This document shows, in pieces, positions 1 to 9,133 of a DNA stretch of 64,000 nt. The position numbers were made by a program, and so were the translations under genes. Each line of letters starts with the position of its first letter. The stretch's first letter is position 1. The stretch spans positions 1-64,000 of the forward strand of contig PXRQ01000114.1 of the NCBI GenBank assembly GCA_003022005.1, written 5' to 3'. The notes beneath the pieces are model-generated. The model made no database searches. It was given only the letters and a program-made list of their open reading frames with translations, and was not told the DNA's origin. This DNA is from Halobacteriales archaeon QS_5_70_15 (GTDB taxonomy: Archaea > Halobacteriota > Halobacteria > Halobacteriales > Haloarculaceae).

Positions 1-62
1 GTGTATAGTATTGCGCTATTCTCACAATTCTTTTGTGCCACGAGTTAGTAGAGGAGACTAGA

Positions 63-467
63 ATGGCCAGATCGATGAATGAGATGCTCCGAGAGGACAT
101 GCAATGTGAAGGTCTCTTGGAATGTTTTCACGGATTCAAAGAACTCGACAAAGAGGTCTTTCAGGTCCTTGCCGAGAGCGATGATCCGCTGACCGTCGAT
201 GAAATCGCAGCGAAGGTCTCTCGCGAGCGCTCGACGGCCTACCGCTCCATACAGCGGCTGCTCCGGACCGGGTTCGTCCGGAAGGAGCAGGTCAACTACG
301 ACCACGGGGGCTACTACCACGTCTACCGTCCGGCGGACCCGGACCGAGTGGCCGACGACATGCAGCGGATGCTCAACGACTGGTACGCGAAGGTGGGGCA
401 GCTCGTCGCGGAGTTCCGGGAGAAGTACGACGAGGCCGGCACCGGGACGGCGACCGCCACGGACTGA
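63..467 (+). CDS. Winged-helix transcriptional regulator (TrmB/MarR-like)
   Basis: A 134-residue protein with one winged helix at about residues 43-70. A predicted recognition helix rich in Arg, Ser and Tyr (around RERSTAYRSIQRL) is followed by a basic wing. The C-terminal third is helical and could dimerise. Two cysteines near the N-terminus (around MQCEGLLEC) resemble conserved cysteines I recall in haloarchaeal relatives and might sense metal or redox state; that is inference. The ATG at 63 is chosen because GGAG lies about 9 nt upstream; ATG 75 is an alternative. It stands alone at the window edge, so its target cannot be read from context. Confidence 0.8.
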   Translation: MARSMNEMLREDMQCEGLLECFHGFKELDKEVFQVLAESDDPLTVDEIAAKVSRERSTAYRSIQRLLRTGFVRKEQVNYDHGGYYHVYRPADPDRVADDMQRMLNDWYAKVGQLVAEFREKYDEAGTGTATATD

Positions 468-739
468 GCGGCGGAGCGCGACTGCCGAGTGACGGCCCGA
501 ACCGCCACCGGCGAGTGAATGGCCACGGAGACGCTCCCGGAATCCGACCGCGTCCGGATCCCCCTGTTCGACGTCCACGAGAAGCCGGCATCCGAGGCCC
601 CGTTCGAGCCCTACCGTCTGTCCTCGACGAACTCGCCGTCCGGAGGGAGTCGACGGCCCCCGGGGACCGACCATCCACCCGAGGAGGCGTCCGCACGTAC
701 CCCCGCCGTTTTTGCCGGGACGAGCCGTAGTCGCCGCCG

Positions 740-1456
740 ATGCGAATCCGCGGCCAGCGCGAGTGCCGGAACTGTGGGACGCGGTGGTCCTACTACGAGA
801 CAGGGAGCGTCGAGTGTCCTTCCTGTGGAAACCTCCGGAGCGTGGGGGTCGACGGCGAGCGGCGGCTCCACACGGCGACGCCGTCCAGCCTGGACCTGAC
901 CGGGGCCAGGAACCGTCTGGAGGCAGGGGAGAGCGTCCGGCAGGTCGCCGGGGCGGCTGCCGAGGCCTGCCGGGGGTACGTCCGCGGGTTCGGCTTCGTG
1001 GACGCCGGCGACCTCCAGCCGCTGGGCGATACGTACCTCGCGGCCGTGGAGCTCCGGCACATCGCCGGCCGGATCGAGCGGTCGATGAGCCTCGAGGACG
1101 ACGAGGAGTCCTACTTCCTCTCGCTGCTGCGGGGCGCCGATCACGGCGAGCGGCCGCCGACCGACGAGGTGCCCGACTCGCTCCGGTCGGCCCGGGGGCT
1201 GGCCTACGCGCGGGCGGTCTCGGCGTACCGGAGCGACCTCCGGACGTACCTCGACGGGTACCCCGATCGGATGGCGACCGACGTGCTCGGCCCGCTGGAT
1301 AGCCACCTGAAGCGCGTCGAGGCGCTCGACGGTGACGTGCCCGTCGCGGAGTCGGAACTGCTGGTCAGGATCGCCCGGGGCGTCGGCACCTACGTCCGCG
1401 AGGACGACGAGTCGGCGCTCCTCGAGGCCCGGGACCGGCTCGACCGCCTCCCCTGA
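740..1456 (+). CDS. Haloarchaeal zinc-ribbon protein (DUF7117-like)
   Basis: A 238-residue protein opening with a zinc ribbon: C9xxC12 and C26xxC29. The remainder is helical, with no catalytic motif that I recognise. The organisation resembles a halophile-restricted family I recall as DUF7117 (name not certain). The ribbon suggests nucleic-acid or protein binding, but no function is known. About 270 bp upstream carry no convincing gene. The opposite strand has a long open frame across the gene, which is a composition shadow. Confidence 0.75.
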   Translation: MRIRGQRECRNCGTRWSYYETGSVECPSCGNLRSVGVDGERRLHTATPSSLDLTGARNRLEAGESVRQVAGAAAEACRGYVRGFGFVDAGDLQPLGDTYLAAVELRHIAGRIERSMSLEDDEESYFLSLLRGADHGERPPTDEVPDSLRSARGLAYARAVSAYRSDLRTYLDGYPDRMATDVLGPLDSHLKRVEALDGDVPVAESELLVRIARGVGTYVREDDESALLEARDRLDRLP

Positions 1457-1714
1457 CCGGTCCGGTCGACCGAGTGCCCGAAGCCCGGCCGCCAGGACCG
1501 GGTCCGACCGGAGCCGGTCGATAGCGTGGGGCGTTCCGGGTGGCTTGCAGGCGGTGGTAGCCGCTCGCACGGGACGATCCACCGCGTTCCCGCGACCCGC
1601 CCCGTGGCGACGGTCAGGTCACGGGGTAGGTGGTCCCGTTCCGGTACTTGAAGCTACGGGACCCCCGGCCGGTGGCGCGAAACACTACTCGCTGGCAGTG
1701 AGAGCGCCTCGCTG

Positions 1715-2251
1715 CTAGTTCCGGAAAGCCACGAGCAGGTCACGATCGAGCGTGTCCTCCGGGAGAGTCTCGAACCACCCGACCGATTCGATTTCCTCCT
1801 CCGCCAGCCCCGGGTCGTCGGTGAGGTCCCGGGAGCCGGTCCGTGCCTCGTAGAGCGCGAAGTGGAAGCCGACTGTCTGCTCGCCACGGACATAGCGGTT
1901 CTCGACGACCGCACGGAGCGGTCCCGGATCGACCGCCAGCCCAGTCTCCTCGTCGAGTTCCCGGACCAGCGCCTCCGCGTGGCTCTCCCCGGGCTCGACT
2001 TCGCCCCCGGGGAGCATCCACCGCCCGCCCTGCCGGACGAGCAGCAGCTTCCCCCCGCGCTCGACGATCGCCCCGACCCCCCAGTCGAGTCCAGCCTCGA
2101 TGCGGTCCCGCGCGGCCTCGAACGCCTCCGCGTCCGGCTCGCGGACCTTCGCCCGGAACCGGACGCCCTCGCGGGTCACGAGCTCTCGGGGGTCCGGCCC
2201 GGTCGCGGGGGCGAACGCCGGCTCGCCGCCGTCCTCGATGGTGTCCGGCAT
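1715..2251 (-). CDS. NUDIX hydrolase
   Basis: A 178-residue protein with a complete Nudix box at residues 83-105 (G-x5-E-x7-REU-x-EE-x-G-U, with RELDEETGL at its end). The box binds the catalytic divalent metals for cleaving nucleoside-diphosphate-linked substrates. The N-terminal 55 residues are an acidic, helical extension. The specific substrate cannot be inferred. It is transcribed in the same direction as the formyltransferase gene to its right, about 130 bp away, and may be co-transcribed with it. Confidence 0.9.
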   Translation of the reverse strand: MPDTIEDGGEPAFAPATGPDPRELVTREGVRFRAKVREPDAEAFEAARDRIEAGLDWGVGAIVERGGKLLLVRQGGRWMLPGGEVEPGESHAEALVRELDEETGLAVDPGPLRAVVENRYVRGEQTVGFHFALYEARTGSRDLTDDPGLAEEEIESVGWFETLPEDTLDRDLLVAFRN

Positions 2252-2379
2252 CTCAGCGACCCCCGAGCACAGCGGGCCCGTTCACACTACCGTGCGGGAT
2301 GGGGGGGACGTTCGGTTCGCTCATCACCGACCGGGGGAGGGCGAGGCTAAAGAACGACGCGGAACGTCCCGGGAGCCCC

Positions 2380-3177
2380 TCAGAGGAACCGGCCGCCGTG
2401 GCGGCGGAACTCGCGCCGTTCGGCCGCGGTCGGGAGCGAGTAGTAGTCCTCCGGGCCGGTCGGATTCGGCTCGGTGTCGAGGGTCTCGCCGGCCCGGAGG
2501 TCCGAGAGCAGGTCGACCGCGAGGTCCGCACCCGTCCCGACGACCCGTTCCATCACGTCGTCGACGGTGTCGCTCTCTCGGAGCGGGAACGACCGTCGTT
2601 CGACGATCGGGCCCGCATCGAGTTCGGGCGTCATCAGATGGGCCGTGACTCCCGAACGCTCCTCGCCGTGGTAGAGCGGCCAGAACGCCGTCGCCCGGCC
2701 GCGGTAGTTCGGGAGGAGCGAGCCGTGAACGTTGATCGCCCACTCCGGCACCTCGAGGACGGGTCCGGGGACACGCTGACCACAGACCACCGACAGGAGC
2801 ACGTCGGGGTCGATCTCGCGCACTCGGTCGAGGAACGCCGGATCGGACAGGTCCTCGACCGCCAGTGGTCGGACGTCGTGCGCCCGGGCCGCGGTCGCTA
2901 CCGAGTGATACCGTCCCGTCAGCGACCGCTGGAGCCCCGCCGGCAGGGTGTCGAGGAGTCGCCCTCTCGCGTAGCGGGCGGCCATCCGCGCGCCGGCCCG
3001 TGGCCCGTACATGGCGTACTGCCGACGGGCCTGTTCCCGGGCCGGGCGCTTCGGACCCGCGAGGACCACCCCCTCGACGACGTCGCCGTGGGCCGCGAGT
3101 ATCGGCTCGACGTACCGCGGCAGGTAGAGCGGCTCCTCGGCGGTGAACGGGAGGACGCGCACGCCGGCCGTACGCAC
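2380..3177 (-). CDS. Formyltransferase-family protein (Fmt/PurN-like fold)
   Basis: A 265-residue protein with the formyltransferase catalytic signature: N149-x-H151 followed by SLLP (residues 153-156), and the partner Asp at 187 in LDAGPIV. In this family these residues transfer a one-carbon unit from a formyl-folate donor. It lacks the C-terminal tRNA-binding domain of methionyl-tRNA formyltransferase, so it is more likely a sugar- or small-molecule-formylating homologue. ATG 3177 is listed; GTG 3162 (VRVLPFTAEE) is as plausible because it starts at the first beta strand. The 5' end faces the disrupted gene at 3200. Confidence 0.8.
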   Translation of the reverse strand: MRTAGVRVLPFTAEEPLYLPRYVEPILAAHGDVVEGVVLAGPKRPAREQARRQYAMYGPRAGARMAARYARGRLLDTLPAGLQRSLTGRYHSVATAARAHDVRPLAVEDLSDPAFLDRVREIDPDVLLSVVCGQRVPGPVLEVPEWAINVHGSLLPNYRGRATAFWPLYHGEERSGVTAHLMTPELDAGPIVERRSFPLRESDTVDDVMERVVGTGADLAVDLLSDLRAGETLDTEPNPTGPEDYYSLPTAAERREFRRHGGRFL

Positions 3178-3199
3178 ACAAGATACTCAAATCGTGGGC

Positions 3200-3822
3200 A
3201 TGGCACTCCCGGTCATGCGACGCGCCCGCTTGGTCCTCGCGCTGGCGGTCCTCGCCGGGATGCACCTGTGGCACGCCCTCCTCGCGCCGTTCCGGGACCC
3301 CCTCGAGACGAACGGGGCCGAACAGCAGGATGCCGACGTGATCGAGCACGTCCGGAACTGGTACGACTACGTCCGCGGGTTCGACGCCCACCACGGGCCG
3401 GCGAGCGGCGATCACCCCGAACACGGGTCGTTCTGGCGGGGGCTTCTCGTCTGGGTGGACACCGACTACCTCCGCGGGTACACCCTCGGGGACGACGTGT
3501 ACGTCTGTCCGAACTGCCCCCGGTCGCCCCGGTCAGGTTGGCGGCCTCGACCCCGGACGACGTGTACGTCTGTCCGAACTGCCCCCGGATCGTCCGGGTC
3601 CACCAGGCCGGCCACACCCCCTCGTTCGGGGTGGAATTCGAGCCGCTGCGGACCGAGCGCCGGGCCGACGGCGGCCTCGAGGACGAACCGCTCCGGACGC
3701 TCGACGTGATGCTCCCCGGCGGGTTCCCGCACGCGTTCCTCCGGTTCCGCGACTCGCGCGGCCTCGTTGAGACCTACGAGTCGTGGGTCGAGTCGGGCCG
3801 GATACGCCGCTCGCCGGGGTGA
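3200..3822 (+). pseudogene. Haloarchaeal hypothetical membrane-anchored protein, broken by a 65-bp insertion
   Basis: The reading frame from ATG 3200 gives an N-terminal hydrophobic helix (about residues 8-27) and an acidic domain up to DDVYVCPNCPR. It then runs into meaningless sequence. The rest of the protein (IVRVHQAGHTPSFG to SGRIRRSPG, stop 3820-3822) is in another frame. The DDVYVCPNCPR segment is present twice, as 34-bp identical copies at 3490-3523 and 3555-3588, offset by 65 bp. Removing 65 bp restores one frame of about 185 residues with a single CPNCP zinc-type motif. The family is not one I recognise. Confidence 0.65.
3490..3588 (+). repeat. 34-bp direct repeat with 31-bp spacer inside a gene
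   Basis: Positions 3490-3523 and 3555-3588 are identical for 34 nt and encode the DDVYVCPNCPR motif. The 31-nt spacer is not a duplicate of flanking sequence, so this is not a simple tandem duplication. The 65-bp offset is not a multiple of three and breaks the gene's frame. Confidence 0.85.
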
Positions 3823-3858
3823 GTCGGCAGGGACGACGACGGCCCTCGCCGGGGAGAG

Positions 3859-4458
3859 TCAGGGACAGTCCGCCGCCGAGAACGTCCGCGGGTCGGAACC
3901 CTGCTCTACGAACCGGGCAGCGCCGGAGTCGAGGTTCACGAGTGCGGTCCGCCCGCCGTACTCGTGTGTCTGGTCGTGGCCCCTGACGACGACACAGGAG
4001 ACCTCCGCCGGGACCTCGACGGTCGCCGAGCGGGTGAACTCGCGGGTGCCGTGGGCGTGGAGCAGGTCGCGGCGGCCGAGCCGCGTCCCGTCGAGCCGCT
4101 CGACCTGCCACCAGTTCGCGTAGCCGTCCTCGCCGTCGTCGTCGTGGTAGAGCGTGACGTCGAACTCGACCTGGCCGCCCGACCCGGAGACGGCGACGTC
4201 GGTGACGTTCGCTTCCCTGAGGTCGAGCGCGGGCGTCCCCGTCGGGGTTCCCGGGGAGCCGTCCGCGGGCGTCGGGGACCCACCCCCACCGCCGGCGTCG
4301 GTCGGCGCGGGAGTGGCCGTCGGCGCGTCGGTCCCGCCGTCGCCGCCAGCGTCCGCCCCGGCCGTCGGGGACGGGGAGTCATCGGGCGATCCGGTACATC
4401 CCGCGAGCGCGGCGATCGGGAGGACGACGCCGGCACGGAGCAGGGCACGTCGGCGCAT
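3859..4458 (-). CDS. Secreted lipoprotein, hypothetical
   Basis: A 199-residue protein starting MRRRALLRAG with a Tat-like twin arginine, a hydrophobic stretch and a lipobox ending LAGC (Cys 20). It is therefore probably exported and lipid-anchored. A Thr/Pro/Gly/Ala-rich linker (about residues 22-75) is followed by a beta-rich domain of roughly 120 residues with no motif that I recognise. The start was chosen at the twin-arginine Met rather than the upstream extension, which lacks a signal peptide. The gene is convergent with the broken gene ending at 3822. Confidence 0.8.
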   Translation of the reverse strand: MRRRALLRAGVVLPIAALAGCTGSPDDSPSPTAGADAGGDGGTDAPTATPAPTDAGGGGGSPTPADGSPGTPTGTPALDLREANVTDVAVSGSGGQVEFDVTLYHDDDGEDGYANWWQVERLDGTRLGRRDLLHAHGTREFTRSATVEVPAEVSCVVVRGHDQTHEYGGRTALVNLDSGAARFVEQGSDPRTFSAADCP

Positions 4459-4770
4459 GACGGATCCGAGGTGGGACTCCGGAATACGTGCTTCGGGGTC
4501 GTGTCGGCGGTCGGGATACCCCCGAACCCCGGTGAACCCCGGACGACTGGTACGACACGAGAGACGACGTCCGCGAGAGCCCCCCGGGACCACGACCCGT
4601 CGGGAGACCGAACGGTCGTGGAATCCGGCACGGGGGACGATCCGGTTCCGATTCGTGTCGGTCGAGAGGAAGTTCGTGTTCCGGCAGCCCGTCCGGCGGC
4701 GGACGTCCCGTGCGGACGGTTCCCGTCCGGTGACCCGGGGGTTCGCCGGCGGGTCGCTACGGTCGCCCGC
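4459..4770. other. Gene-free stretch before palindromic element 1
   Basis: About 310 bp between the lipoprotein start and the palindrome at the glyA 3' end. Open frames across it are short, arginine-rich and inconsistent with neighbouring genes. It presumably holds the lipoprotein promoter. I see nothing else that I can name. Confidence 0.5.
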
Positions 4771-4773
4771 TCA

Positions 4774-4853
4774 TACGGTCGTACGTAACGATGTACCGGC
4801 GATCAACCCGGACGGGGTCGGCGATCATCGGTAAAAGAGTACGCACGACCGTA
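4774..4853 (+). repeat. Palindromic element, copy 1 (80 bp)
   Basis: The terminal inverted repeat is TACGGTCGTACGT at the left and ACGCACGACCGTA at the right. An inner inverted repeat pairs TACCG-N2-GATC with GATC-N2-CGGTA around a CCCGGAC core. It is flanked on both sides by TCA (4771-4773 and 4854-4856). The right TCA is, on the minus strand, the TGA stop codon of glyA. It belongs to the family at 12151, 32391, 34395, 51889, 56544 and 63151. Confidence 0.9.
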
Positions 4854-6104
4854 TCAGAGGTCCTCGTACAGCGGGTAGTCCGCACAGAGCGCGTCGACCT
4901 CCTCGCTCACGGCCTCGAGCACGGCGGGGTCGTCGTGGTCGTCGACGACCCGGTAGATCAGGTCGCCGACGTGTCGGAGCGCGTCCTCCTCCATCCCGCG
5001 GGTGGTGAGTCCCGCGGTGCCGGCCCGGATACCCGAGGGATCGAACGCCGAACGGGTCTCGCCGGGGACCGTGTTCGCGTTGAGGACGATGCCGGTCTCC
5101 TCCAGGGCCTCCTCGGCGGTTCCCCCGGTCAGGTCGGGGTGGGAGTCCCGCAGGTCGGCGAGCACGAGGTGGGTGTCGGTCCCGCCGGAGACGAGCGAGA
5201 GGCCGTGGTCCGCGAGCGATTCGCCGAGCGCGCGGGCGTTGTCGACGACCTGCCGGGCGTACTCTGCGAACTCGGGCTGGAGGGCCTCCTCGAACCCGAC
5301 CGCCTTCCCCGCGATGTTGTGCATCAGGGGGCCGCCCTGCCCGCCGGGAAACACCGCGGCGTCGACCGCGTCGGCGTGCTCCTCGCCCGTCATGATGATG
5401 CCGCCGCGGCCGGCCCGGATGGTTTTGTGGGTCGACCCGGTGACGAAGTCGGCGACGCCGACCGGCGAGTCGTGGACGCCCGTGGCGACCAGCCCCGTGA
5501 TGTGCGCGATGTCGGCGAGGTGGTAGGCGTCGACGGAGTCGGCGACGTCCTGGACCCGCTCCCACTCGACCTCGCGGGGGTATGCGGAGTACCCCGAGAC
5601 CACGATGTCGGGGTCGAACGCCTCGGCCGTCTCGGCCAGCCCCTCGTAGTCGATGTAGCCCGTCTCCGGGTCGACCTCGTACTGCTCGACCTCGAACAGC
5701 TGGCCGGCGAAGTTCGCGGGGTGGCCGTGCGAGAGGTGGCCGCCGTGGGTCAGGTCCAGCGAGAGGATGCGGTCCCCGGGCTCGAGCATCGCGAGGTAGA
5801 CCCCCATGTTCGCCTGCGTGCCGGAGTGTGGCTGGACGTTGACGTGCTCGGCGCCCCAGAGCTCCTTCGCGCGCTCGATGGCCAGCTCCTCGACGGTGTC
5901 GGCGTTCTCGCAGCCGGCGTAGTAGCGCTCGCCGGGGTAGCCCTCGGCGTACTTGTTGGTGAGCGCCGACCCCTGCGCCTCGAGGACGGCGGGGCTGACG
6001 TGGTTCTCGCTTGCGATCATCGCGAGCGTGCCGCGCTGTCTGTCGAGCTCGTCCGCGAGCGCATCCGCCACCGCAGGGTCGGCTCCCCTGACGCGGTCGT
6101 ACAT
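4854..6104 (-). CDS. glyA: Serine hydroxymethyltransferase
   Basis: A 416-residue PLP enzyme interconverting serine and glycine and supplying one-carbon units to the cytoplasmic folate/pterin pool. The PLP lysine is K227 in TGSTHKTIR. D198 and H201 in LADIAHITG fit the cofactor-stacking positions. HSGTQAN (93-99) is the phosphate-binding region. Length matches archaeal GlyA. The start is the ATG at 6104 (MYDRV), agreeing with the family N-terminus; upstream in-frame sequence is a non-coding extension. The stop codon coincides with the flanking trinucleotide of palindromic element 1. Confidence 0.95.
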   Translation of the reverse strand: MYDRVRGADPAVADALADELDRQRGTLAMIASENHVSPAVLEAQGSALTNKYAEGYPGERYYAGCENADTVEELAIERAKELWGAEHVNVQPHSGTQANMGVYLAMLEPGDRILSLDLTHGGHLSHGHPANFAGQLFEVEQYEVDPETGYIDYEGLAETAEAFDPDIVVSGYSAYPREVEWERVQDVADSVDAYHLADIAHITGLVATGVHDSPVGVADFVTGSTHKTIRAGRGGIIMTGEEHADAVDAAVFPGGQGGPLMHNIAGKAVGFEEALQPEFAEYARQVVDNARALGESLADHGLSLVSGGTDTHLVLADLRDSHPDLTGGTAEEALEETGIVLNANTVPGETRSAFDPSGIRAGTAGLTTRGMEEDALRHVGDLIYRVVDDHDDPAVLEAVSEEVDALCADYPLYEDL

Positions 6105-6255
6105 GGGGACGGATCGGGCCCGGCGGCTGAAGTATCTACCCGTCCGCGGCAAGTCGGGCCTCGGTCGCCCGGTCCCGCGTCGGGACCTACCCGACCCGTT
6201 CGGGGCGCGGAACCGACCGTAGCTATATGACACAGAAGCGTTAACCGAACGACGA

Positions 6256-7926
6256 ATGGTGAAGTCGGTCGAGGACGGAACCGGCGCTCGCGGGCACGTA
6301 GTCGGTGGGACCCCCGAGGGGGAACGCGGTCCCGTCCCTCCGGCGGTACGGGTGCCGCTCTCGCCATCGGGCGTGGCGACGGCGATAACCCACGCCGCGT
6401 CGGCCTGCCCGTCCACGGGGCCCGAGCGGTCCGACCCGTCGAACCGGGGGCACCCGCCGCCGGTGCGGTTCGGCGAGGAGCGGATCCCCGGGTCGGTCGC
6501 CGAGCGGACCCCGAAAACCGGCATCGGGCTCCGGGTGCCGGCGAACTACGGTGCCCTGTACGCGACGGCACCGCTGGCGTACTACCTCGGCGCGACGGTG
6601 ACCGTCGACGAGGACGCGACGGCGCCCCGGCTCACGGCCCCCCCGGACGTGGACCGTCGGCTCCCGGCCGACGACGGACTCGCGGGCCGCGCCGCACGGC
6701 TGCTCCGCTCGGTGTTCCACCTCGACTGTCTGGCCCGGCGCGACGACGCGCCCGACGCCGGCGTTCCCGGGCTCGACTTCGAGGCGTACGCCGGGCGGCC
6801 GATGGCCGGCCGGCTCGCGGCGGTCCTCAGGGGGCCGCTCGACGGGCTCGGGGGGCGGCTCCCGGAGTGGCAGCTCTCGACGTACGTGGCCCCGGAGCCC
6901 TCCCACGCGCGTGCGCTTCCGCACCTGCTCGACGCGATGAGCCTGATCTACCCGCCGTCGGCCTCCGAACTCGACGGGAAGGGGCTGCTGAAGCGCTCGC
7001 TCGACGACTTCTTCCGGGGCGAGGTCGCGACCGCGGACCGGCTCGACCCGGACCTCGGGCCGGGGATCGCACACGCGTGGCTCGCCGACGGCATCCCGAT
7101 CACCGCCTCGAAGACGACCGTCCGTGCCTACGAGAACCGGCTCGACCACGGCACGCGGCCGGCAGACGGGCTCCGGATCGACGTCGTGATCAACGACCGC
7201 GAGATGGGCTCCGAGGCGGCGGTCGCGGACATCTACCGGCGCCGGGCCGCGGACCTCCCCGTCGAGGTGGCGGTCCACGAGTCGCTGACGCGCCGCGAAC
7301 TTCGCCGCGTGTTCGAGTCCCCGACTGACTTCGTCCACTACGTCGGTCACTGCGAGGTCGAGGGGCTCCGGTGCCCGGACGGCCACCTCGCCGCCCGGAC
7401 CGTCGAGGTCGGCGCCCGGACGTTCTTCCTCAACGCCTGTGGCTCGTACGCGGAGGGGCTCGCGCTCGTCGAGAACGGCGCCGCGGCCGGCGGCGTGACG
7501 CTGACGCGGGTGCTGGACAAGCAGGCGGCGACGGTCGGCACCGGATTCGCCTGCCTGCTCGTCAACGGCCTCGGCTTCGAGCGGGCGCTCTCGCTGGCCA
7601 GGCGACAGATCATGATGGGGTCGGACTACGCCGTCGTCGGCGACGGCACCTACGCCCTCGCCCCGTCCCGCGATCCCGCCGTCTGCCACGTCTCCGGCGG
7701 CCCGGAGGCCTACGAGATCCGCTGGGAGGTCGTCGACGCCCGGGCGACGGGACGGACCTACGAGTCGCCGTTCGACGGCGAGCACTACCCGTTCGGGACC
7801 GCCGCGACCGCCCGCCTCTCGGCCGGGGAGCTCCGGGCCTTCCTGGCCGACCGGGACGTCCCCGTGGTGGCCGAGGGGACCGTCCGGCCGGCCGCCGAGA
7901 TAGCCGCGGAGCTCGGCGAACGGTAA
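6256..7926 (+). CDS. CHAT-domain (caspase-like) protein, possibly N-terminally shortened
   Basis: A 556-residue protein whose C-terminal half carries a caspase-fold dyad: H365 in HYVGH (residues 361-365) and C395 in FFLNACGSY, each at the end of a hydrophobic strand, as in CHAT peptidases. A conserved segment around LAYYLGATV (about residues 110-118) precedes it. Haloarchaeal relatives that I recall are longer at the N-terminus. Here the first 45-50 residues are low-complexity, and homology seems to begin around GPERSDPSNRGHPP, so the 5' end may be truncated or replaced. No TPR partner or obvious substrate gene is adjacent. A TATATGA sequence lies near 6223. Confidence 0.65.
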   Translation: MVKSVEDGTGARGHVVGGTPEGERGPVPPAVRVPLSPSGVATAITHAASACPSTGPERSDPSNRGHPPPVRFGEERIPGSVAERTPKTGIGLRVPANYGALYATAPLAYYLGATVTVDEDATAPRLTAPPDVDRRLPADDGLAGRAARLLRSVFHLDCLARRDDAPDAGVPGLDFEAYAGRPMAGRLAAVLRGPLDGLGGRLPEWQLSTYVAPEPSHARALPHLLDAMSLIYPPSASELDGKGLLKRSLDDFFRGEVATADRLDPDLGPGIAHAWLADGIPITASKTTVRAYENRLDHGTRPADGLRIDVVINDREMGSEAAVADIYRRRAADLPVEVAVHESLTRRELRRVFESPTDFVHYVGHCEVEGLRCPDGHLAARTVEVGARTFFLNACGSYAEGLALVENGAAAGGVTLTRVLDKQAATVGTGFACLLVNGLGFERALSLARRQIMMGSDYAVVGDGTYALAPSRDPAVCHVSGGPEAYEIRWEVVDARATGRTYESPFDGEHYPFGTAATARLSAGELRAFLADRDVPVVAEGTVRPAAEIAAELGER

Positions 7927-8040
7927 CGCCGCGGCGCGTCACCGAACGCTGACAAGTTCCGTTCCGAACGGGAGTCTGAGACCGCCCCAGAGGACGGATA
8001 CCCGTCTCAGAGCCGGTTTTCCATGCCATCGGCCGGTAAT

Positions 8041-8050
8041 ATTAAATATA
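8041..8050 (+). promoter_or_regulatory. TATA box of tbsP
   Basis: The sequence attaaatata lies 28-37 nt before the ATG at 8078, the expected distance for a haloarchaeal promoter with a very short leader. It stands out strongly against the G+C-rich surroundings. Confidence 0.7.
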
Positions 8051-8077
8051 CACATCTGCTTAGTTTCAGACGCAACG

Positions 8078-8896
8078 ATGGAACCGAATCTGTTACGACG
8101 GACGACCGCGGACGTCCTCGAGGAGGCGCTCTCCTCGGCGTCCCGGGACGTGTACGTCGTCGACCCGGCTCGCGACACGCTCGAGGAACTCGTCTCCGTC
8201 ATGAGCGGGACGGAGACGCCGACGGTGCGACTCCTCGCCACCGAGCGCGTCCTCAAGGACGTGATGGACGACTTCCTGGTCGCCAGCCGGGCCGCCGACT
8301 TAGTGGAGAGCGAACGCATGGAACTCCGGAGCTACGACGGCAGCGAGAGCACCCTCGTCGTGACGGGCGAGAGGGTGCTCTCGGTGGTCCGGGCCGGCGA
8401 CCGCATCGCCGGGCTCGGCACCGACGAGGAGGCGTTCGTCGCGAGCGCGAACGAACAGTACGACGGGGTCTGGGCCGACGCCGAGCCGTTCGTCCTCCGG
8501 ACGCCGGCCATGTCGCGGGTCCGGGACTCGCTCCAGTCCGACCTCGGCGAGGCGACGGCCGGCGACTTCGAGGCCGTCCTCGACTCGCTGGAGACCGCCC
8601 GCGGCGACGGCGAGGGGCTCGACGAGGTGACCATCTCGCTGCTGGTCACGGCCAAGAACAACGAACTGCTCTACGACGTCTCCAAGTGGGGCGAGGACGT
8701 CGGCATCGCGAGCAAGGCGACGTTCTCGCGGACGAAGACCCGACTGGAGGAGCTCGGCCTCGTCGACACGGAGAAGGTACCGATCGACGTCGGCCGGCCG
8801 CGGCTGCGGCTGCTGCTCGGCGACGACCGGCTCCGCGGCGCCGACGCCGACGAGCTGTCGAGCGTCGCCCAGTCGGTGCTCGCGCAGGCGTCGTAG
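8078..8896 (+). CDS. tbsP: Transcriptional regulator TbsP (DUF5821)
   Basis: A 272-residue protein collinear with the haloarchaeal TbsP family, which is described in Haloferax as acting with TrmB on gluconeogenic gene expression. Features seen: an N-terminal alpha/beta domain, the conserved core around PAMSRVRDSL, the block ARGDGEGLDEVTISLL, and a C-terminal winged helix (about residues 200-240) with SKATFSRTKTRLEELGLVDTE, the DNA-reading helix and wing. It has its own strong TATA box and no operon partner. Family assignment is from memory of the conserved blocks; the role here is inferred. Confidence 0.8.
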   Translation: MEPNLLRRTTADVLEEALSSASRDVYVVDPARDTLEELVSVMSGTETPTVRLLATERVLKDVMDDFLVASRAADLVESERMELRSYDGSESTLVVTGERVLSVVRAGDRIAGLGTDEEAFVASANEQYDGVWADAEPFVLRTPAMSRVRDSLQSDLGEATAGDFEAVLDSLETARGDGEGLDEVTISLLVTAKNNELLYDVSKWGEDVGIASKATFSRTKTRLEELGLVDTEKVPIDVGRPRLRLLLGDDRLRGADADELSSVAQSVLAQAS

Positions 8897-9133
8897 ACGT
8901 CCCGCCGCGAACGGGAGCCGGGTCAGTTCCATCGCGCGGGGCGGTGGGGTGGGGATCCCGGCACTCCTTTCCGTACGCCTCGAGCCTAGAGCGGCCGCCA
9001 CGGGAGGCCCACGCCACCCGGCGCCCCCCGACGGTACGCGAACGGCGCCACCCGGACTTAACTCGCGGCGGGCCGTCCGTCGCACCATGACCGGAACGCG
9101 AGCGGGGAGTGGCGGCTGGGACGCGGGGCAGGG

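Noticed and set aside
519..899. A plus-strand frame starting MATETLPESDRVRIPLFDVHEK
   Set aside because: The first 35 residues look protein-like, but it soon becomes Ser/Arg-rich and overlaps the zinc-ribbon gene; no family recognised, too weak to annotate.
1843..3822. A 659-codon plus-strand frame from 1843
   Set aside because: Only its last ~100 codons resemble protein and belong to the broken gene at 3200; the rest is antisense to the NUDIX and formyltransferase genes.
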